From Gossypium raimondii (Eukaryota > Streptophyta > Magnoliopsida > Malvales > Malvaceae): a DNA stretch of 64,000 nucleotides. Position numbers and translations under genes: made by a program. The stretch covers positions 1,426,001 through 1,490,000 of the forward strand of contig NC_068569.1 in assembly GCF_025698545.1 (NCBI RefSeq). Direction: 5' to 3'. Positions 37,543 through 49,769 of this stretch are shown piece after piece. Numbering within the stretch: the first letter of the stretch is position 1; the number at the start of each line of letters is the position of its first letter. The notes under the pieces were generated by a model, which saw only the letters and a program-made list of their open reading frames with translations, was not told where the DNA came from and did no database searches.

Positions 37543-39565
37543 TTATAACAACGCCGTGTTCGATTGTGAAACACCATCTGTGGAGTTACTTTCACTCAAC
37601 AGTCGCTCCTCCACCTCCTCGAGTCTTTGCAACCACTTTAGTCCAAGGTCACAGCCAGCTGTTGCTGCTATTCGAAATTGTTCTTTTGCCATTTCAACAG
37701 GGTTCCCTGCTGGGTGGTCCACATTCTTCTTTGTTCTTTTGGCAGCAGAACCCCTCTTTGAACTAAATTTTGTTAGGCATTCTGGGACTAGAGCACCTAA
37801 GAAGTGACAGCAAGAACAGCACTTTTTAACAATTCAATCAGCATATGTCAACCAAAGTAAAATGTAAAGCTAGTAGTCATTTTCATTGCAATATGTTCCA
37901 TTTTTACCTTCAATCCGAGTTACACCAGCTAATACATGTTAATATGATAACTTCCTAAAAACTCACTAGCTATGGTGTCAAAGGCAAATCATGAGAAGGT
38001 GCATGTGTATATTTAACCTCTAAGTAGCAGAGATCCATATGCTATAGCTGCTCCAGCATGTCCCTGCGTATATTTACAAGGATAGAAGGTAAATTTGTAT
38101 ACAATAGAAATAAAGTGGCCAAAAATAATGCAAAGATTATACCTTTTTAGTTTTATACTACAGCAGTTGCTTAAAATAATGAGGGATAACCAGACGTCTA
38201 CTTCATAATTTAGATCATGGATTTTCAAGTTTAACTATATGATTTTGTTCAATTTAGCTAATGAGGTCAATTAACAAGGTTCACAATTCCCAATTCCCAC
38301 AGCATCAGCACTCAGTTATAATGTTCAATCTGAAAAAGTCCTCCTTAAACATTACTGACTAACAATTTGACAATCATGCAATAACCATAGAAGATTCACA
38401 TGCAATAAACAAAACCACAAATTATAAGAACAAAGAGAAACCTTACTTTCTCCGATGCCCGGTGGAAACACCATAATGCTGAAGAAATGTCTTTCTTCAC
38501 ACAGTCCCCCGTCAAGTATACAGCACCTAGAAGGTAAAGAGCACCTGGATGAAGCTACAATATAAGGAGTTCTAGTAAGGTTTCGAGAGATATCATGAAA
38601 GCAGAACATACAAGTGGCTTCTAAAGACTCGTACCTGGTCTACAGCTTTCTCCAAATAATAGAAAGCTTGTTGATCTGATTGGACATAGTCATTCTGTCC
38701 AACATAATGATCATGATGTTAGAAAGCTAAAGATGTCATTTGCAGAAAGACGTAACAGCTCACTGAGGTGTACTCCTTAAAAGAGTTCCTCAACAAAATT
38801 ATTAAAGAAACATTTTAAGAAAAATGATTCGAACCTCAACTCTAAGGCGACAACCCAATTCATATTGGGCGTCTTTATCGCCCATATCTGCAGCTTCTAC
38901 TAACAAAGCAGCACCTCTATCATAATAAGGCCATCAGTTTTCACATTCATGTCCATTAGATTATTTAATCTAACATCTAATACAAACAGGATGAAATTAC
39001 AACCAAAAAAACATTAACATGGAAATAAAGTATAAGAAATCATATACATAATACAAGGATGCTAACAATCATTGAAAATTTTCACATGCATCAACTTAAG
39101 ACACTAACATAATTTCAATCAATGTAGTTAACAATGGTGAGAAAAGAACACGCAAAATCTGAATTTTGTGCTCTCATAATTCAATAAAATAACTATTCAA
39201 GTAAATAACCAGACTTACATGGCTTTACATGCCCCGGGAACATGGTACTTCAAATGCAATTTGGACAGCCAATACCTAGCATGTGTATTGGAATTATCAG
39301 CTTCCAATGCCAACTCAAAATTCTCCTTTGCTGCCTAACAAAAAACATTAAAAATTAGGGAAATTAACCCTAAACAGAAAAAGATTTGTTAATAATATTG
39401 GTAAAACGATAATGAGAAGAGTTTCCACTTATTGTGAAATACCCTTAGGAGAGGGATGAGGCGTTTATCATTGAGCTCGCAGTAATCAATAACTCTGTCA
39501 ACTTCTTTCAAAGCACTCCACCCTTTTGCTATTAACTCCATTGCTTTCTTGTTTCTGCTATGCAT
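37543..39565 (-). CDS. Sel1-repeat (TPR-like) protein, function unknown
   Basis: Exons in gene order: 39565-39443, 39334-39219, 38916-38835, 38694-38635, 38554-38447, 38063-38018, 37796-37543. They join in frame to 262 aa. Helical repeats run through the middle ([36 protein letters not shown]), and [16 protein letters not shown] is a textbook Sel1-like repeat. The C-terminal part has a basic segment [12 protein letters not shown] and an acidic coil ([14 protein letters not shown]). Such proteins act as adaptors by binding partner proteins. An upstream ATG at 39753 opens MLRQLFAKSTAKHATFSFIL, which looks like a mitochondrial presequence. Splicing from a weak donor (GTCGGT near 39681) to an acceptor just before REMHSRNKK would add it in frame. 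I report only the part I can support. Confidence 0.8.
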
Positions 39566-39753
39566 CTCCCTCTTTAACAAAAAAAAAATACAAACCCACA
39601 ATTGTAAATTTAACGATTCGAATGAAAACGTATTGGGAAAGAGAGAAATTTGAAAGAGAAAAAGAGAGAAATATGACCGACGTGTGGATTAAACAGAATA
39701 AAACTGAAAGTGGCATGTTTGGCTGTTGATTTTGCGAAGAGCTGTCTCAGCAT

Positions 39754-41770
39754 CGTCTCCCTAAGTGACTGAGTTTGTGAAGAAATGGCTTCTCTGTACT
39801 CTGTTTTTTGTTGTTGTTGTTGAAAGTGCTCGAATGCAGTTGCAGCATTTCCCGTTTAGGCTTAACTTTTATTGGGCCAGGCTACCACTGATGGATAGTC
39901 CATTTCCAAGTGAAACCGATTATTTTGATATTTAAACAGTGAAAACTGGCCTTATTTTATGGGTTTTTTTGGTTAATTAAGCTAAAAATTAATATATCTA
40001 TACTTTAAACATATGATAAGGTTAATATCACGAATTAATCGAATATAAATTCAGTTAAAAATAGTTAAATGGTAAAATTTTTACCAAGTAAATTATATTA
40101 TGAAGAGGGTGTTTTATTTTTTATTATATTTTTATATAAAATCAATAAAACTCATATATATATATATTATGATTTTTAAATCTTCAACTTCACAACCTCG
40201 ACCCTTTTTTTTGGTAAAATGAGGTTTATTTAAAAACTAGCTAGTACATCCAATTGTTGGGATAAACAAATATTGCGATATCTTTTAATATAATTGACTA
40301 AATTTATCGTGAACGTGTCATAATTTAATTTGAATGAGTATCTCTATAAATGTTAAACTTTTTATTGAGGTAAGTGTCACGAATCAATCGAGCAATCGAG
40401 CATCAACTCAGTTGAGTAATAATGAAAATACTCTTACTTTTATAAAGTAAATTGTATTATTTTAATGGTGTTTTTGTCACTTTATATATTTCATGTACAG
40501 AAATAAAAATAAAAATGCACATAATAGAAATTGAATCGAAACTTTTATAATTTTTAACATTTGTATTTTACGATTCATCCAAAACCTCATTTATTAATCG
40601 TATCAATTTTTTTATAATTATATTTTCTACATAATTCTATTTTTTTCCATGCCATAATCTAAAATTATAAGTTAAGACGATAGTAAAATTGTATCTTAAT
40701 TCTTTTAAATAGTAAAATTTTAAATTAATACAATGATAAAATTACACATTTACCCTTAAATAGAAAAATAAACGCACTTCAACATACTCAAATTAACGTT
40801 TCGATACATTACATTAACAACACTACTAATACTTAAAAGATTTAGTTATCATACATTGAAAGCCATTTTCTTTTTATTATTTAACAATTATTTGAATATT
40901 TTTTTTCTGACGTAACAATAAACTTGACCATCAAATAATTCAAACACGGATCACATTTTTAATTATATATTTTTATTTACGTTGATTAAAACTATTATGA
41001 TTTGTAGTCAATAATTCAAGAAAATGTGTTCACAAAAGACTGCCATTTTGGACTTAGCCAAAGCCTTGACACCTTATTTTAATTAGCTTGAATTATTCAA
41101 ATACTTACTATTTAATTCAGTCATTTAATCATCCATTCGTTACACGGAAGTGTAAATTTAAATCAAGAGTTTAATAATAAGTATACCATTTCCAAAATTT
41201 TATTTTATTTTATCTTAACGTTTAATTCAACAACAGATAAATTCTTGAGCTCCTTTAAGTTTTTTTTTTTAACCGATCTAAGTACTTGAATTTTGAATTT
41301 CTTACCGAAATAAGTACCTGCCTTAAAAAAGATCCAGCCAACGGGATTGCGCCATGTCATTTTAAAAAGAACAAATAAACTATGAAATAGCTCAAATACC
41401 CAACTTAATTACTTCTGGTTCAATTAAGCCTTGTTTTAAAGCAGGTATTTCAATTTATAGACCATGAACTATAAAATAATTTCCCAGTCCAAATCTTTGA
41501 ATCAATACCTTAAAAGATTGCAAAAAATGAAGGTACGTATAATAAAGTAAAAAAAAAAAAATCCCAAAATCCCATTTATTTTATATAACATTTGTTGGTT
41601 AAATTCCATACTTGTCATTTTCCTTTCTCCTACTCTCTCATATACTTACAACACCACATTGAAAAAGTCGTATTTCATCACGCACCTTTGGACCCAACGT
41701 CCCTCCACCTTGTTCCAATAAAAACCCTCTAACAACTCCCCCCCTACCCCCCACAAAATTCCAGAACAAG
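39754..41770. other. Intergenic region, no gene seen
   Basis: About 2 kb of AT-rich DNA between the divergent Sel1-repeat and MAPK-substrate-like genes. It contains scattered phrases such as 'gtaaaatttttacc' and 'atcgagcaatcgag' but no recognisable element. Confidence 0.45.
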
Positions 41771-41807
41771 AAGGGAGAAGGAGAAGGAGAAGGAGAAGAA
41801 GAAGGAG
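41771..41807 (+). repeat. GA-rich repeat in 5' leader
   Basis: Several units of GGAGAA followed by GAAGAA run right up to the ATG at 41808, so they lie in the presumed 5' UTR of the MAPK-substrate-like gene. GA repeats of this kind are common plant core-promoter or leader elements. Confidence 0.7.
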
Positions 41808-42134
41808 ATGGATGGTTTGCAGAGGTCTACGACGTCGTTTAGGAGACAAGGGTCGTCAGGGTTGGTATGGGATGATAAGTATTTATCGGGAGATTTGAAC
41901 CAAATGAGGGCTAACGGCAACCACCAAGAAAATAAAGAAAACCGAGGGTCGTCCCATGGTATGATGAGACGAAGCCGATCCGACGGAGGTAGCGGAAGTA
42001 TGTACCGCACGACGAAAGCAGCATCGCCTAACGTGGACCCTCCTTCTCCGAAGGTATCCGGGTGTGGTTTCTGTGGTGTTTTTGGCAAACCAGAGGCCGC
42101 CAAGAAAAGAAGATCAAACAAACGTAAGTCATGA
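41808..42134 (+). CDS. MAPK kinase substrate-like small protein (At1g80180/At1g15400 type)
   Basis: Intronless, 108 aa. The N terminus MDGLQRSTTSFRRQGSSGLV and WDDKYLSGDLNQM are near identical to a small plant family annotated as MAPK substrate proteins and reported to act in the stomatal lineage. Three blocks are visible: the conserved N-terminal basic/Ser block, an Arg/Ser block with MRRSRSDGGS, and a C-terminal block with PPSPKVSGCGFCGVFGK before a Lys/Arg-rich end. Ser-Pro pairs at AASP and PPSP are candidate MAPK phosphorylation sites. The tail KKRRSNKRKS could be a nuclear signal. The sequence cgtaagt near the stop resembles a donor, but the stop follows directly and the length fits the family. 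Confidence 0.85.
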   Translation: MDGLQRSTTSFRRQGSSGLVWDDKYLSGDLNQMRANGNHQENKENRGSSHGMMRRSRSDGGSGSMYRTTKAASPNVDPPSPKVSGCGFCGVFGKPEAAKKRRSNKRKS

Positions 42135-44220
42135 TGAATATCATAATACATATAGCTTAATTTTTGTATATGTTTTTTGAATGTGATATATCCGGCTTAT
42201 GGGATTCCCTTTTCCAATTACGTGTGTGCTGTGCTTAGAAAACATGTAGAAATTCCATGTGAAAATCATTTCGTTAAATTGAAGGACACAAACCTCGAAC
42301 TTATGTCTTTTGGTTTGTCTTTCAACAGCTTATGTTTTGTTATAGAGTGGCTTTCTTTTGTGAGCTTTGGGTTGATTTTTTTAATTCCTTTGTATAAATT
42401 TGTTCTTCAAAAGAAACTGAGTTATAAATTATTAATCCATCGCAAACCCCTCATTCTTGTAGTTGGTAATTGATAAGGTAGCCGACTTTTTATTTGTTTG
42501 TTACCCAATTGTCTCTGCCGCTCACCGATCCTATCATCTATCACCTAAAATGCCTCCACATATGATTTTGCCACCTGCCCTTCCCTCTTGTTTTTTTAAT
42601 GAAGAACAAATTTAAGTATGATTAGATGGGATTTTCTACATCTCTCTTCATGTATTCCCTTTCTTATCTTCACTTTGACATAAAATAAAAACCAACAAGT
42701 TTAGATGAGACACAAGATATGGTATAATTCTAGAAAATGAATTTTCCCATGGTTTTATTAATAATACCCATCAGCTTAGACGAATTTAAAGAGGTGTCAA
42801 AATTCGATCCAATTTTTATTTTTAAAATAAAAAATCACTGATTTTTGTACTTTATTTAATTTTAAATTAGATGATAATTACATTAATCATTGTTAGATCG
42901 TAAATTTGGGATGAAGTTATGTTGACCAAGTGATAACCAAGAGAATTTTTTAATTATTGTTGATTAGGGTTTGGCTTAATGGTTTATGTGCGGACTTGAT
43001 ATTTATATTAGAATTGTTAGATATATGATATGTTATTAATTATTTAGTGATATATAAATATAATAATTGATTACGATTCACACTAACCTTATATTAAATA
43101 TGATATTTAAATTTAGTTTAGTTATTTAAGCACCTCCGGTTGTGGTGAGTTGAGCTAGTTAGCACTTTGACAGGTTTTGATTCAAGTACCTAGTCATGTC
43201 CAACACTTTTAAGCTTCAAAATCTAAAACCGATTATTAGAAGACCTAAAAGCATACAACAACATTAATGAACTAAATTATTCAATTACACTTTCTTGGCT
43301 TTGTTTATGATGCATCTTTTTGTAACACTAACAATTATTTTTTTTTAATTTCAAACTAAATAATATAAATATAATTTTCTTAATTCATCCAATATTGTTG
43401 GGTTAGTCAACGTACATAATTCATCATCGGTGGCTCCCTCTTTGTAAGGAAAGATTAATAATAAATTAAGATTACCCCATGCCCAATTGAATAAGACCAA
43501 GAGAAAGACCCAAATTCAGACCCTCGCAGCTCTTCATATTTAAAGTTACGTTAAATGAACAATCCGATCCATCCACCCATCAATACACGTTGCTATCATA
43601 CTCAATCTATCAGCAGCCACAGATGGGCCAAAATAGTCATCATGCTTGCGGCCGATTTGTGATTAAATTATTTCCCTTTATTTTTGTTCAAATTAGAGTA
43701 ACCAATTTTTTTATTATATCTTTCTTTTTGATTTAATGTTTAAAATTATCACAGCCACTCTTTAACTCATAAATAGAATATAATATGTTTCAATGTACTC
43801 GAACCTATATATTCCTATATTGATAATAATGCGTTTTCTAAGATCTTATTGAATGGGTTGATTTTCAGAAAAAGTCAGTAAAACAACGAAAAACTATAAC
43901 CTGTCACTATTTGTATTAAAATGATGTAAATCTAGTTGTTGGTAAAATCTTTCCCATCTAAAATACTATTATTTAGTATTAAATAGTTATTAGGTATGCA
44001 AATTGTCCTATCCTTGGAATTATTAATGGTTGAATCTATTAGATTATGAGTCATCATTAAAATAAAATAATTTGTATAGGAATTTATAATAATCTTTCAC
44101 AGTTATACTATTACAGTAATTTGTTTAAAATTTACAAACATCATGCTGACGAAAAAACATACAAAATTTTAAAAAAAAATAGATTTTTTGATTAATAGCC
44201 TTCAATTATCTTTTTAACTC
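42135..44220. other. Intergenic region, no gene seen
   Basis: The first few hundred bases are probably the 3' UTR of the MAPK-substrate-like gene. The rest is AT-rich with no supported ORF, RNA gene or clear transposon end. Confidence 0.45.
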
Positions 44221-45876
44221 TTAATTTTCAACCCTCCTAACTTTTGTTTTAAATATTAAAATGTACAACTTCTCCATTGAGAAATAAAGAAAGCAACCTG
44301 TTGAATGTGTAACAAATGAGCCGAAATTTGAGCCCACAATACAATGCCAGGCCGGTCCATAAACTTTATCAAATTCCTACATTAGAGAAAAGAAAAGAAA
44401 AAGTAGTAACCATGAGACATACATATTAGGACAAAAAGAAGGTAATCAAAATGATTAAGAGCTCATGAGACAGATTGGACATAATTTGACATTATAGTAG
44501 TTCAACACATGCAAATGACTCAAAGGAGGTAAATAAAAAGAAGAAGAAGAAGATTATTTGATTATTAGAATATGGTGCTGTTTGTATTTGATAATTGATA
44601 TGAGTTTTTGAGGTGCCTCTTGCTGGTTTTTACACATGAGCTGTTGGATCATGATCTGATCTTATTATGGATTCCCATACTCCAGGTTTCAAAGCTGAAA
44701 CTCTTTTATTCTACTGTATATACGTGTGTGAAATTGACTGAAATCTATTTCAATATTTGCAAGCATAGTTAATGTGAAGAAACCCCAAATTTTCTTAGTG
44801 TTAAAAATATTATGGAGGCTTTTATATCAAGTATTATTGTATTTTGTCTCTACTATTAAAAATTGATCCCTATACATCAATATGAGGCACACGCTATACG
44901 TTGTGTGTTACTATTTAGTTATTCCGTCAATCACACTAAATTTTAACAATACAAATAGATGAAATTTTTTAATAAAAAAATCAAATTACTCTTTAATCTA
45001 ATGTACAAAGACTAATTTATATATTTTTAAATAAAAAAAATAAAAACTCCTAATATAATCACCATTACACTAATTTTACGGCAATAGAGTAAACACAACC
45101 CCTTTGAGCCAACAGATCAGTAAGTTAATGTTTTGTTTATAGTTTTCATGATTTAACTTTTTGACAGGAATGGCAAAAAAAAAAAAAAAAACACCTAGTC
45201 AATGGTTCCATGTGCCTCTTAACACCTAGATTCTGCTGAAAGAAACAGATCAGAAAGAAAGTCATATAATTTCTTTTTCTTGCAGAGTTATTGTCTCCTT
45301 CTTGTGACTTGTGAGGTTCCATGAATAATCCTCTCAATCATTCAAACTCAGGCAATTCCAAAAAGAAACACCAATAGCATATATATTCACAAACAACTTC
45401 GATTTCCAAATATGAAAAGAATTGTTAAAATTGAGACATACCTTCTTGATGTTATAAGCGACGTGCCTTGAGCTAAACTTCTCTAAGCTATCGTAAGTTC
45501 TTCTGGCACAGCGGAAGGCATGCACTTGCATGAACCCTGGCATGTCGGCAACCAAAACTTTCACCTGAAGAAACGAAATCACTGATGATAAATTCGTTTC
45601 AATGTGGGATACTGACTTTCTTCCTTGAACAACTACCACCTTTCCTCCGCCGCCTTCCTCTCCTTCAGTACCTTCTTTTTCGATTCCTCTCCGGCCAGCT
45701 TTCTCTATAGCATGACCATTTTCCAGTTTATTCAACAATAAACTCTGTGAAACCGACTTGTTGTTATTTACCAGTACAGCAGGCTCTGATTTCGGCTTCT
45801 GACTTTTAGCATTGGACCTATAAAAAGTGCTCAAGAAATCTCCTAATTTCTTATGCTTTTTCTCTTTGGAAGCCAT
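44221..45876 (-). CDS. Dynein light chain LC8-type family protein (2 exons)
   Basis: Plant LC8-fold protein, 196 aa. Exon 1 is 45876-45442 and exon 2 is 44376-44221, joined in frame ([12 protein letters not shown]) across a 1065-base intron. The C-terminal LC8 domain (about residues 105-190) contains [40 protein letters not shown] and [20 protein letters not shown], with the dimer-interface and peptide-groove residues typical of the family. The first 100 residues are a basic, Ser/Gly-rich extension ([14 protein letters not shown], then a GEEGGGGK stretch) found in the longer plant members. Flowering plants lack axonemal dynein, so the protein more likely acts as a dimerisation hub for other proteins. 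The second exon is easily missed because the intron is long. Confidence 0.92.
44820..45060. mobile_element. Palindromic MITE, copy 2 (in dynein light chain intron)
   Basis: It resembles the element at 8960-9290. The left side has 'attttgtctctactatta', the right side has 'aaattactctttaatctaat' and 'aaagactaatttatat', and a core with 'gttattccgtca' lies between. It is more decayed than copy 1. It sits inside the single intron of the dynein light chain gene. Confidence 0.4.
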
Positions 45877-45989
45877 TAATCTTTCTCACTCTCTCTGTGT
45901 CTGGTTGTAATAATGTTGTTTTGGTCTATGAAGTCGAGCCACGAAGATGCATGAATATATATAATGTGAGCAGGGGTGGTGTTGGGAAT

Positions 45990-48920
45990 CATTAGGCAAA
46001 AAGAATACCCATATACATAAAATAATAATGATTAGAAAGTGGATGGGATTAATTATATAGGCAAACCATGTGTTATTGCCTGTAATGAAGGATAAATATT
46101 TGATGGGTTTTTTTCAATCAAAATTAACAGTCTACGTGGCAGTGGCATATTTGTCCCCAATGAGATTGTTTACTCAAGAACCAGCACCCATATGGACTCA
46201 CCTTATACTGCACCGCCTCTTTCCATAAGCTACCTAACGAAACTGTCGCTTTCAGACTATTATTAGAGATATATTGCAATTAGAATCTAACCAAAGAAGT
46301 TTATAATTAGACCAAAATCTATGATAAAATTGGATTAAATTACAGCTAAAATGATGGGTATACTTCTGGTAATAAAAGACAGAAAGCCCATGATCAACTC
46401 CTGGTTGATGAGTTTGCAATCTGTTAAAGAAATTGTGGTTCTGGCTAATATATATGATTCCACAAAGGTATAGCCACCTGTTCTTAGTCTGGCTCTAAAC
46501 TTGTTTGCTTACAATTATTTCATCCTTTGTGATTTAATTTGTATAATGTTTTCGTCAACAAAATATTATTTCCACATTTATGTAACTGGGTTTAAACGGA
46601 AAGGGTAAAAGATATCATTTTCATACGTCTTACCATATGTAGGGAGGCATATAAGTTTTTTTAATAAGACAAGTCAAACTTATTGTCATTGAATACAATA
46701 AACATTGAAATAAATTGAGTCATTTAAATTTTAGAATAATTATTTTATATACACATTATAAAAACTGGATGAGTCACGTAGATGGGGTGGCATTTGAGGA
46801 TGGACCACATAATTTCAATTTAATCATTCTATTTATTAACATGTCAGTAGTCGGCTATTAAAAAAACATCACTTAAACCAAAGGAGAAAAGGCTACAATT
46901 ATTTTAGTTTCATCCTATACCATAGTAGCACGCTGCACACTGCTCTCGATTTCAGTGAGATCGACTTCGAAACATGGGCACAGCATGTGCATTTCTTAAT
47001 AGTTGATATTCGCTTTCATCAAATGTTTTATAGTAATAATATAATTGTTCAAATTTCAAACACACATAACACTGTAATTTAATCATCAATAGTTCTTCTA
47101 CTGTCTTCCTCATCAATTTCAGAAATTATTAATTAATAAAAAAAGATGGGGATAATATTCTTTCAGTATGTAATGATTTTGAGGCTATGATATGGTGTAC
47201 AAGAATGGCCCCTCACATATTGATCTTCGGAGACAAGCGAAGCCAGAGACCTTAAAATTATGCAATCATATATTTATATGTTCCTTTCTTTCAAAATAAA
47301 ATTGCATGACATGAATATTGATTGAAATTTTTGGATTCTGGTTGTTTATCCTTAGAATAATACTAATCATTTTTAGTTTATGTTTCATGTAGGGCTCGAG
47401 CTTACAAAACTGAGAATGGCCCCCTTATTAATTGTTGCCTAAAAGCACGACACATTTAACCATTTTATTTGGATGGTGGTTGATTAGAAAAAAGAAGAAG
47501 CTATAACTATCATAAACATTTTGTATTAAGAATTAGATATTGTTATTCAAAAAATAAATAAATTAATTCTTATATATTAGATCAAAGAGTAAACTGGTCA
47601 TTTCTGTTAAAAAAATTATTCATTTTTACAATTGAAAACTAACGTGGTTAACAGAATAACCAAACAATTTTTGTCTCAAGACAAGGGCAAATTAAAGTTA
47701 AATTAGTTTTTTGTCTCGTTCTAGGTCTTGAGGCATTCAAACATCGAAGTTAAAATAAGAAAACAATGGAGGTTTGTCTCGAGACCAATTTCGAGACTTG
47801 AGGACCTTTGTCTCAAGACATAGGCTCCAAGGTCTTGAGACATGATTTCTTCGAAGCAAAAATACCAAAAATAAATTAAGATCTATCTCGAGATATGTAG
47901 TTCCCTATTTCGAGACATCATGCTAAAATTTGATATAAAAAGTTGGATTTGAATCCTAACTTCGTTTTTAACCCCATACAACCCCTGAATATACAAAATG
48001 TGATCAATTGGTACTCGTGAGTGTATATTGAGTATGTACGGATATTTACTTGTTTGAATATTTCGATACTTGTTAAATGATATTGAATCAGTTAACTGAT
48101 TGGGTTGGGTGTCGCATTTAGTAGTTCGTGTACATCATTATGATATTTAGAGACCAGTTGTTAACAATAAAAATGTATAATTTTTTAACAGAAAGACTAA
48201 TTTGCTCTTTGATCTAACGTATAGATACTAATTTACCCTTTTTTTAATAGAGAGCTTAAAATATAATCTATCTCTTGATATAAGAACTTTCATTTTATGA
48301 AAAGAATCTTATTTTACTTTAATGATAAAGTGACGTTATATATTTCTATCATTCAAGTATAGATTTTTATTTATTTACTTCATTTCATGTGAGTGTAGCA
48401 TCATGATTCCTAATATTTGTTTTTGATACTATTACTAGAACTACACGTAATCCCTCCTAATCCTTAAATAAAATGATAATACACTTCAACGCAGTCAAAC
48501 CCACATTCTCCTGCACTATCAATAATACCTATACCAGTATCATTCAAATATAGATAACACATACAATTCATTAACTATATAATTAAAAATTCAACATACC
48601 TATAATTTAGTGGCTATTATGCTACACAATCTCCTTGGCAAGTATTTTTCTTGAAACATCTGTATTTAGTGTCCTTGTCTAACTTATTTTCAAAAATAAT
48701 ATAAAGATTAAATACATGAAAACTTTCTTTAGAAAATGAATATATTAATATCAATTAAAAAATCAACATCTTTATATGCAAAAACAACAACAACAACATC
48801 TTTTTCTTGGGTACAGTTTCATTCATAAACAGCACAACGGCCTGGCAGGTTAAAACGAAAGATGTTGTCAGGTTGGTCAATTAACCAATCTTAAGTAACT
48901 AGTTTGGTCAGACTACCCCC
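45990..48920. other. Intergenic region with MITE copy 3
   Basis: Promoter side of the dynein light chain gene followed by AT-rich DNA. Apart from the interrupted MITE at 47555-48290 no gene or clear repeat is seen. Confidence 0.45.
47555..48290. mobile_element. Palindromic MITE, copy 3, split by an insertion
   Basis: The left half at 47555-47670 ('attagatcaaagagtaaact') and the right half at about 48166-48290 ('tttgctctttgatctaacg') match the two arms of copy 1. Between them lie about 490 bases not found in the other copies. That insert has repeated short palindromes, including GTCTCGAGAC at 47776-47785 and GTCTCAAGAC at 47673-47682 and 47810-47819. It may be a retroelement LTR fragment. Confidence 0.45.
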
Positions 48921-48921
48921 A

Positions 48922-49766
48922 TTAATTTCTCCAAAGAACATGCTCAATCGTCTGCACCTGCAATTGTACTTGCTGTTCTTGTTCCCTTTGTCGTCGAACG
49001 TTGCGGTTGGTCAGCGAGCATGATGACTGGATAGAATCGACCGGCAATGGGGTTACAGGGAGGATATCGCAATTGCATAGCTCAATCATGTAGCCATTGG
49101 GGTCGTGGAAGAAGAGTTGATCCACGCGGATTCCACCTTCTTCCACACCACTCGTCACGTATTCTATGTTCAACTCTTTCAATTTCTTCTCCAATAGCGC
49201 CATGCTCTCGCACTGCATGCCAACGAAAAATTTACCTTCAGAACATAATAGTATTCATTGATTTCAACTACTTATAATCAAGCCAAGCCGTACTCAAAAA
49301 CCTCAAGCTCAATTGAATCTCACTTTTAATCTCGCTTATCATGCAATATATATTTTTTAGGAAGCCAATTCGATTTTTATTAGCTTGCACTATATATACT
49401 ACACACACACACATATATATATAACGTACCTGGAAAGAAATATGATTGTTCTTGGGATTTATACCGCCAATCTTAGGCATGCTATCAGGGTTGTCAGATT
49501 GAAGAAGATGGATGCCAATGCCATAATTGAACAGCCTATCCAAAATCAAAACACCATTAATTAATATTTTTAATAAAGAAAAGAAAAACATGGACAAGAG
49601 ACTAAGATTCAAAGTACAATTACCATGCACCAGAGAAATTAAAGGAACCAGGTCTCTTTACGGGAAAGAACCCTAAAATATTTTGATAGAAATCTACAGA
49701 TTTTTCAACTGATCTGCACACAAGTGAAATGTGATTCAAGCACTTCAACTGTAGAGGATTCTCCAT
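48922..49766 (-). CDS. Glyoxalase I-like VOC-superfamily protein (3 exons)
   Basis: Exons in gene order: 49766-49624, 49535-49430, 49212-48922. They join in frame to 179 aa, close to the Arabidopsis GLYI4/GLYI7-type proteins (At1g15380/At1g80160). Two beta-alpha-beta-beta-beta modules are visible. The first runs from LKCLNHISLVCRSVEKSVDF to IGIHLLQSD; the second runs from NNHISFQCESMALLEKKL to FHDPNGYMIELCN. The His in NHISLV, the His in NNHISFQ and the Glu in MIELCN are at positions where the superfamily binds metal. The family includes methylglyoxal-detoxifying lactoylglutathione lyases, but this group is poorly tested, so the exact reaction is uncertain. The C-terminal tail is Gln-rich (REQEQQVQLQVQ), longer than in Arabidopsis. 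Intron 2 holds an (AC)n(AT)n run at about 49400-49422. Confidence 0.92.
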
Positions 49767-49769
49767 CTG

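Noticed and set aside
45146-45337. 63-codon minus-strand frame with a Phe run
   Set aside because: Lies inside the dynein light chain intron and is created by an A-rich run.
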